Shown: positions 6,582 to 7,893 of the stretch, piece by piece
How positions within the stretch are numbered: position 1 is the stretch's first letter
How the letters are laid out: each line of letters opens with the position of its first letter
Assembly: GCA_902492185.1 (NCBI GenBank)
Contig: CABUKY010000087.1
Location: forward strand, 1-7,893
Reading direction: 5' to 3'
DNA length: 7,893 nt
Origin: an uncultured Collinsella sp.
GTDB taxonomy: Bacteria; Actinomycetota; Coriobacteriia; Coriobacteriales; Coriobacteriaceae
Made by a program: the position numbers and the translations under genes
Notes under the pieces: model-generated
What the model was told of the DNA's origin: nothing
Database searches by the model: none
The model's input: only the letters and a program-made list of their open reading frames with translations

Positions 6582-7298
6582 TTACTTTCGGCAGCCCTCT
6601 TTCCAAGCCTCGGCCGCAACCTTCCAGCGTAAGCGCAAGTCGCGCTCGCGGTCGATGAACATGATGGCAAACGCGACAAACAGCAGCAAGCTCGCCACGA
6701 CGATGGCGTGCAGGCCCATGCGCTCAATACACCAGTTGCCCAACACGGCGCCAAACACAAAGGTAAAGATCACGCCAAAGTACAGCAGGCCGTTTTCCAA
6801 AAAGCCGCGCCTGTGGGTGATGATGTAATCGTCCACGTTTTGCAGCGCGTTGCGCAAGTTGCCAATGCACATGGTCGTAGCGATGCCGTGACCGTGGATC
6901 TTGCGGAAGCTCTCGACCTGCATGCCGCAGGCAAACGAGGTGAGGCAGTTGGCGAGCAGGTTGAAATTGCCACCCGGGATAAAGCTCACGCCCAGCAAGA
7001 TGACGGCTTCAAAGAACACCGTCACCTGACGCCAGTGGATCACGCTGCCAAACCGCTCGTGTACCAGATCGGCAAGCATAATACCCACGGCAAACGACAC
7101 CACAGGGAAGAAGTAGCGCCCCGCAAGTGCCCAGTTGCCCTCCGAGATGCTCACGCCCACGAGCAGGATGTTGCCTGTCTGCGCGTTGGCGAAAACATGG
7201 TCGCGCCCAATGTACGAATACACGTCCATAAAGCCACCGGCGAGCGCCAAGATGATGCCCAGCTCAATAGACTCCGATATCTGTTTGGCACGCTGCAT
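6582..7298 (-). CDS. DUF1275 / YoaK-type integral membrane protein
   Basis: A 238-residue membrane protein of the DUF1275 family, whose transported substrate or role is not established. The N-terminal signature GGFMDVYSYIGRDHVF (21-36) followed by ANAQTGNILLVGV (37-49) is characteristic, and CIGNLRNALQ (144-153) is the internal counterpart of the TGN motif. About six hydrophobic segments can be seen (near 11-30, 62-80, 92-108, 112-127, 171-190 and 195-214), with a charged cytoplasmic-looking tail (RERDLRLRWK). The start is ATG 7298, ten bases after AAGGAGG (7315-7309); the frame stays open upstream to 7529 but that part is GC-rich intergenic sequence without family similarity. It is a single gene with its own terminator and diverges from ygiQ. 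A TACAGT (7367-7362 on the - strand) might be its -10, with no clear -35. Confidence 0.88.
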   Translation of the reverse strand: MQRAKQISESIELGIILALAGGFMDVYSYIGRDHVFANAQTGNILLVGVSISEGNWALAGRYFFPVVSFAVGIMLADLVHERFGSVIHWRQVTVFFEAVILLGVSFIPGGNFNLLANCLTSFACGMQVESFRKIHGHGIATTMCIGNLRNALQNVDDYIITHRRGFLENGLLYFGVIFTFVFGAVLGNWCIERMGLHAIVVASLLLFVAFAIMFIDRERDLRLRWKVAAEAWKEGCRK

Positions 7299-7477
7299 CG
7301 TCGTGCATCCTCCTTGTTGACGACTCTCTCGTGCGTTGGCGGAAACATAGCCGCCGTTCATACTGTAACCCATTGACAACATGACGTGCGCGCGAGATGG
7401 GTTCCCCAACGCGCAGATACACAGTCTGGAAACAAACAGCGGGCGCGGCGCCGGCACCCGACGCCGCGTGTACTCCA

Positions 7478-7510
7478 CCAGTCTTTTTAGCCCCGTCCCA
7501 AAAAGACTGG
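7478..7510. promoter_or_regulatory. Perfect 11-bp inverted repeat abutting the ygiQ -10 box
   Basis: CCAGTCTTTTT (7478-7488) and AAAAAGACTGG (7500-7510) are exact inverted copies with an 11-base spacer. The repeat ends one base before TACAAT (7512-7517) and covers the expected -35 position. It sits between two divergent genes and neither side is followed by a T-run, so an operator is more likely than a terminator. Confidence 0.55.
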
Positions 7511-7511
7511 T

Positions 7512-7517
7512 TACAAT
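7512..7517 (+). promoter_or_regulatory. Possible -10 box of ygiQ
   Basis: TACAAT lies 31 bases before the GTG start, with no consensus -35. It is the same hexamer as in the mnmA leader. The adjoining inverted repeat suggests a regulated promoter. Confidence 0.45.
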
Positions 7518-7548
7518 TACGTGCAGCATACAAACACCGGGAGGGATC

Positions 7549-7893
7549 GTGGCAAAAAAGCCTCAGCACGCTCAGAACAACCAGCGCAGTCAGCAGGGCA
7601 AACAGGGCCAGCAGCAAAAGCGCGGTGGCAAGGCCCAGAGCGGCCACACCACTCATGCCCCAGCAGCACCCGTCCGCCCCTGGCGCCCGGGCCGCGATAA
7701 GTTCCTCCCCGTCAGCCGCGCCGACATGGATGCGCGCGGCTGGGACCAGTGCGACTTTGTCTACATCTGCGGCGACGCCTACGTGGACCACCCCAGCTTT
7801 GGCATGGCCATCGTCAGCCGCGTACTCGACGCGCACGGCTACAAAGTGGGCATCATCTGCCAGCCCGACTGGACCGACCCCGCCAGCATCACC
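7549..7893 (+). CDS. ygiQ: YgiQ family radical SAM protein, 3' truncated by window edge
   Basis: First 115 codons of a YgiQ (UPF0313) protein, a B12-binding-like and radical SAM domain fusion of unknown reaction, normally about 600-700 residues. The conserved family start is clear: [15 protein letters not shown] (52-66), [11 protein letters not shown] (75-85), then [12 protein letters not shown] and CQPDW. The radical SAM cysteine motif lies beyond the window. The start is GTG 7549, four bases after GGGAGGG (7539-7545); no later ATG fits because the first one falls inside the conserved block. Before the conserved part there is a low-complexity head of about 45 residues rich in Gln, Lys, Gly and Pro, which I take to be a disordered extension. 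The reading frame has no stop in the window. Confidence 0.9.
   Translation, partial: MAKKPQHAQNNQRSQQGKQGQQQKRGGKAQSGHTTHAPAAPVRPWRPGRDKFLPVSRADMDARGWDQCDFVYICGDAYVDHPSFGMAIVSRVLDAHGYKVGIICQPDWTDPASIT

Noticed and set aside
7444..7468. CGCGGCG/CGCCGCG inverted pair
   Set aside because: Seven GC base pairs in GC-rich DNA with no T-run and no promoter element next to it; likely chance.
7299..7529. N-terminal extension of the DUF1275 protein by 77 residues
   Set aside because: The family signature begins right after ATG 7298, which has AAGGAGG upstream; the extension is intergenic sequence read through.
7264..7836. 190-residue open frame on the - strand
   Set aside because: Runs antisense through the start of ygiQ and overlaps the DUF1275 start; no family match.

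Overview
The window looks like chromosome of a high-GC gut actinobacterium of the class Coriobacteriia, most likely Collinsella or a close relative. This is inferred from the GC-rich codon use, the compact mostly single-gene units, and the mix of families (cysteine synthase, MnmA, M42 peptidase, a FucO-type dehydrogenase, DUF1275 membrane protein, YgiQ). No rRNA, tRNA or CRISPR array was seen.

Layout: on the + strand at the left edge is the 3' part of cysK (1-820), then a 181-base gap holding a possible promoter and a strong terminator hairpin, then mnmA (1002-2078). Four genes follow on the - strand: a HipA-like kinase with its own N-terminal helix-turn-helix (2087-3460), an M42 metallopeptidase (3599-4642), a FucO-type iron alcohol dehydrogenase (5250-6416) and a DUF1275/YoaK-type membrane protein (6582-7298). 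The last three each have their own intrinsic terminator on the - strand, so they appear to be single-gene transcription units. At the right edge, divergent from the DUF1275 gene, the 5' part of a ygiQ radical-SAM gene starts with GTG at 7549 and runs out of the window.

Functional links: cysK makes cysteine, which feeds sulfur through a cysteine desulfurase to MnmA for tRNA 2-thiouridine, so the left pair is a plausible sulfur-metabolism neighbourhood. fucO reduces L-lactaldehyde from fucose or rhamnose breakdown. No other gene of that pathway is here, but a LacI/CcpA-type palindrome lies upstream of its promoter.

The parts worth a second look are the HTH-HipA fusion with an AT-rich upstream region carrying a 16-base-period direct repeat, and the 519-base non-coding stretch 4643-5161. 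That stretch holds two oppositely oriented copies of a 23-base element and several hairpins whose wobble pairs favour + strand RNA. Also of interest are a terminator placed at the predicted transcript start of mnmA and a perfect 11-bp inverted repeat against the ygiQ -10 box.
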